A DNA stretch of 64,000 nucleotides from contig NZ_QRAI01000002.1 in assembly GCF_014336955.1 (NCBI RefSeq), forward strand, positions 62,001 through 126,000, given 5' to 3'. The position numbers and the translations under genes were made by a program. Numbering within the stretch: the stretch's first letter is position 1; every line of letters begins with the position of its first letter. The stretch is from Saccharophagus sp. K07 (lineage in GTDB: Bacteria > Pseudomonadota > Gammaproteobacteria > Pseudomonadales > Cellvibrionaceae). Positions 63,680 to 64,000 of this stretch are shown one piece after another. The notes under the pieces were generated by a model. The model saw nothing but the letters and a program-made list of their open reading frames with translations, ran no database searches and was not told the origin of the DNA.

Positions 63680-64000
63680 TTATTGACAGTTTGTTGAAGC
63701 GTCGAATTTATTAAGCCAGAAGTTGGCTCGTTGAACTGATTCTTCAGTTCCAAGCCCCCGGCAATAAAAATATCCAGCCAAGAGTTGCGCATTTTTGTTT
63801 CCATTTTTTGCTGCTGCTTCATACCATTCGAGTGCTTTTGTAAGATTGGTTGCAACAATGCGTCCCTCTCCATACACAGTCGCCAGTTGCATTTGCGAAT
63901 CTATATCACCTGCTAGTGCCATTTTTTCTACCTTTTTAAGCATCTCATCGACAGATACGGAATTGCCATTTGCATCAAAATATTCGGGAATCTCGGTGCT
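63680..64000 (-). CDS. Sel1-repeat protein, C-terminal part (runs off window edge)
   Basis: The frame is open from the stop at 63680 to the window edge (106 residues). Two Sel1-like alpha-alpha repeats are visible: AGDIDSQMQLATVYGEGRIVATNLTKALEWYEAAAKNG and NKNAQLLAGYFYCRGLGTEESVQRANFWLNKF. Such repeats form solenoids that bind other proteins. The N-terminus and any signal peptide lie outside the window. Confidence 0.8.
   Translation of the reverse strand, partial: STEIPEYFDANGNSVSVDEMLKKVEKMALAGDIDSQMQLATVYGEGRIVATNLTKALEWYEAAAKNGNKNAQLLAGYFYCRGLGTEESVQRANFWLNKFDASTNCQ

Overview
The window looks like chromosomal DNA of a saprophytic, polysaccharide-degrading gammaproteobacterium, most likely Cellvibrio or a close relative in the Cellvibrionaceae. 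This is inferred from long poly-serine linkers behind lipoprotein signals (575-1900 and 41470-44802), a CE15 glucuronoyl esterase, a GH8 enzyme of the exo-oligoxylanase type, a TonB receptor, and pqq, cyanase and PEP-CTERM-like genes. I found no rRNA, tRNA, CRISPR array, prophage or insertion sequence.

Layout. 0-2 kb: edge of a TonB-dependent receptor gene and a poly-Ser CE15 esterase with its terminator. 2.3-12.3 kb: a nitrogen-scavenging island. On the minus strand lie a cupin gene, two paralogous cysteine hydrolases (one matching biuret hydrolase BiuH, the other perhaps triuret-specific), a 48-residue membrane peptide and a Tsx-like outer-membrane channel. A GntR/FCD regulator is divergent from them, with a perfect 16-bp palindrome between. 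A sigma-54 activator then faces an ABC importer-cyanase-DUF1348 operon, with a 15-bp inverted repeat and a clear -24/-12 promoter in the divergent region. 12.4-24 kb: housekeeping and stress genes (glycosyltransferase-like, gpmA, SLC13 permease, glpK, VOC proteins, Pmp3, ferritin-like, DUF378) and the GH8 xylanase. 24.4-30.5 kb: an overlapping four-gene signalling operon (CHASE3 hybrid kinase, CheR, CheB, REC-kinase) without a chemoreceptor. 30.6-35.5 kb: an MFS exporter convergent with pqqABCDE. 35.8-40.8 kb: a decayed gene, a zincin lipoprotein, KatE and SodC.

41.5-49 kb: a very large poly-Ser cytochrome-like lipoprotein (DUF1587/1592/1588/1585 type) paired with a Tat-exported DUF1552 protein. 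Next come a SemiSWEET, a GPH-family sugar symporter and a 7-TM protein with two PQ-loop-like halves. 49-64 kb: enzymes and small hypotheticals (DUF488, nitronate monooxygenase, 2-hydroxyacid dehydrogenase, GNATs, VOC, SDR, DbpA, DksA-like), a frameshifted gene pair, a cluster of about 220-bp palindrome-bearing repeats, a VPEID-CTERM mini-protein behind a structured leader, a GH13 branching-enzyme-like protein, and a Sel1-repeat gene running off the edge.

The best candidates for under-described biology are the biuret/triuret-cyanate island with its two regulatory circuits, the poly-Ser DUF1592/DUF1552 pair, the SemiSWEET/7-TM/symporter neighbourhood, and the structured 5' leader of the VPEID-CTERM gene. 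All functional calls come from reading protein sequence; no database search was run.
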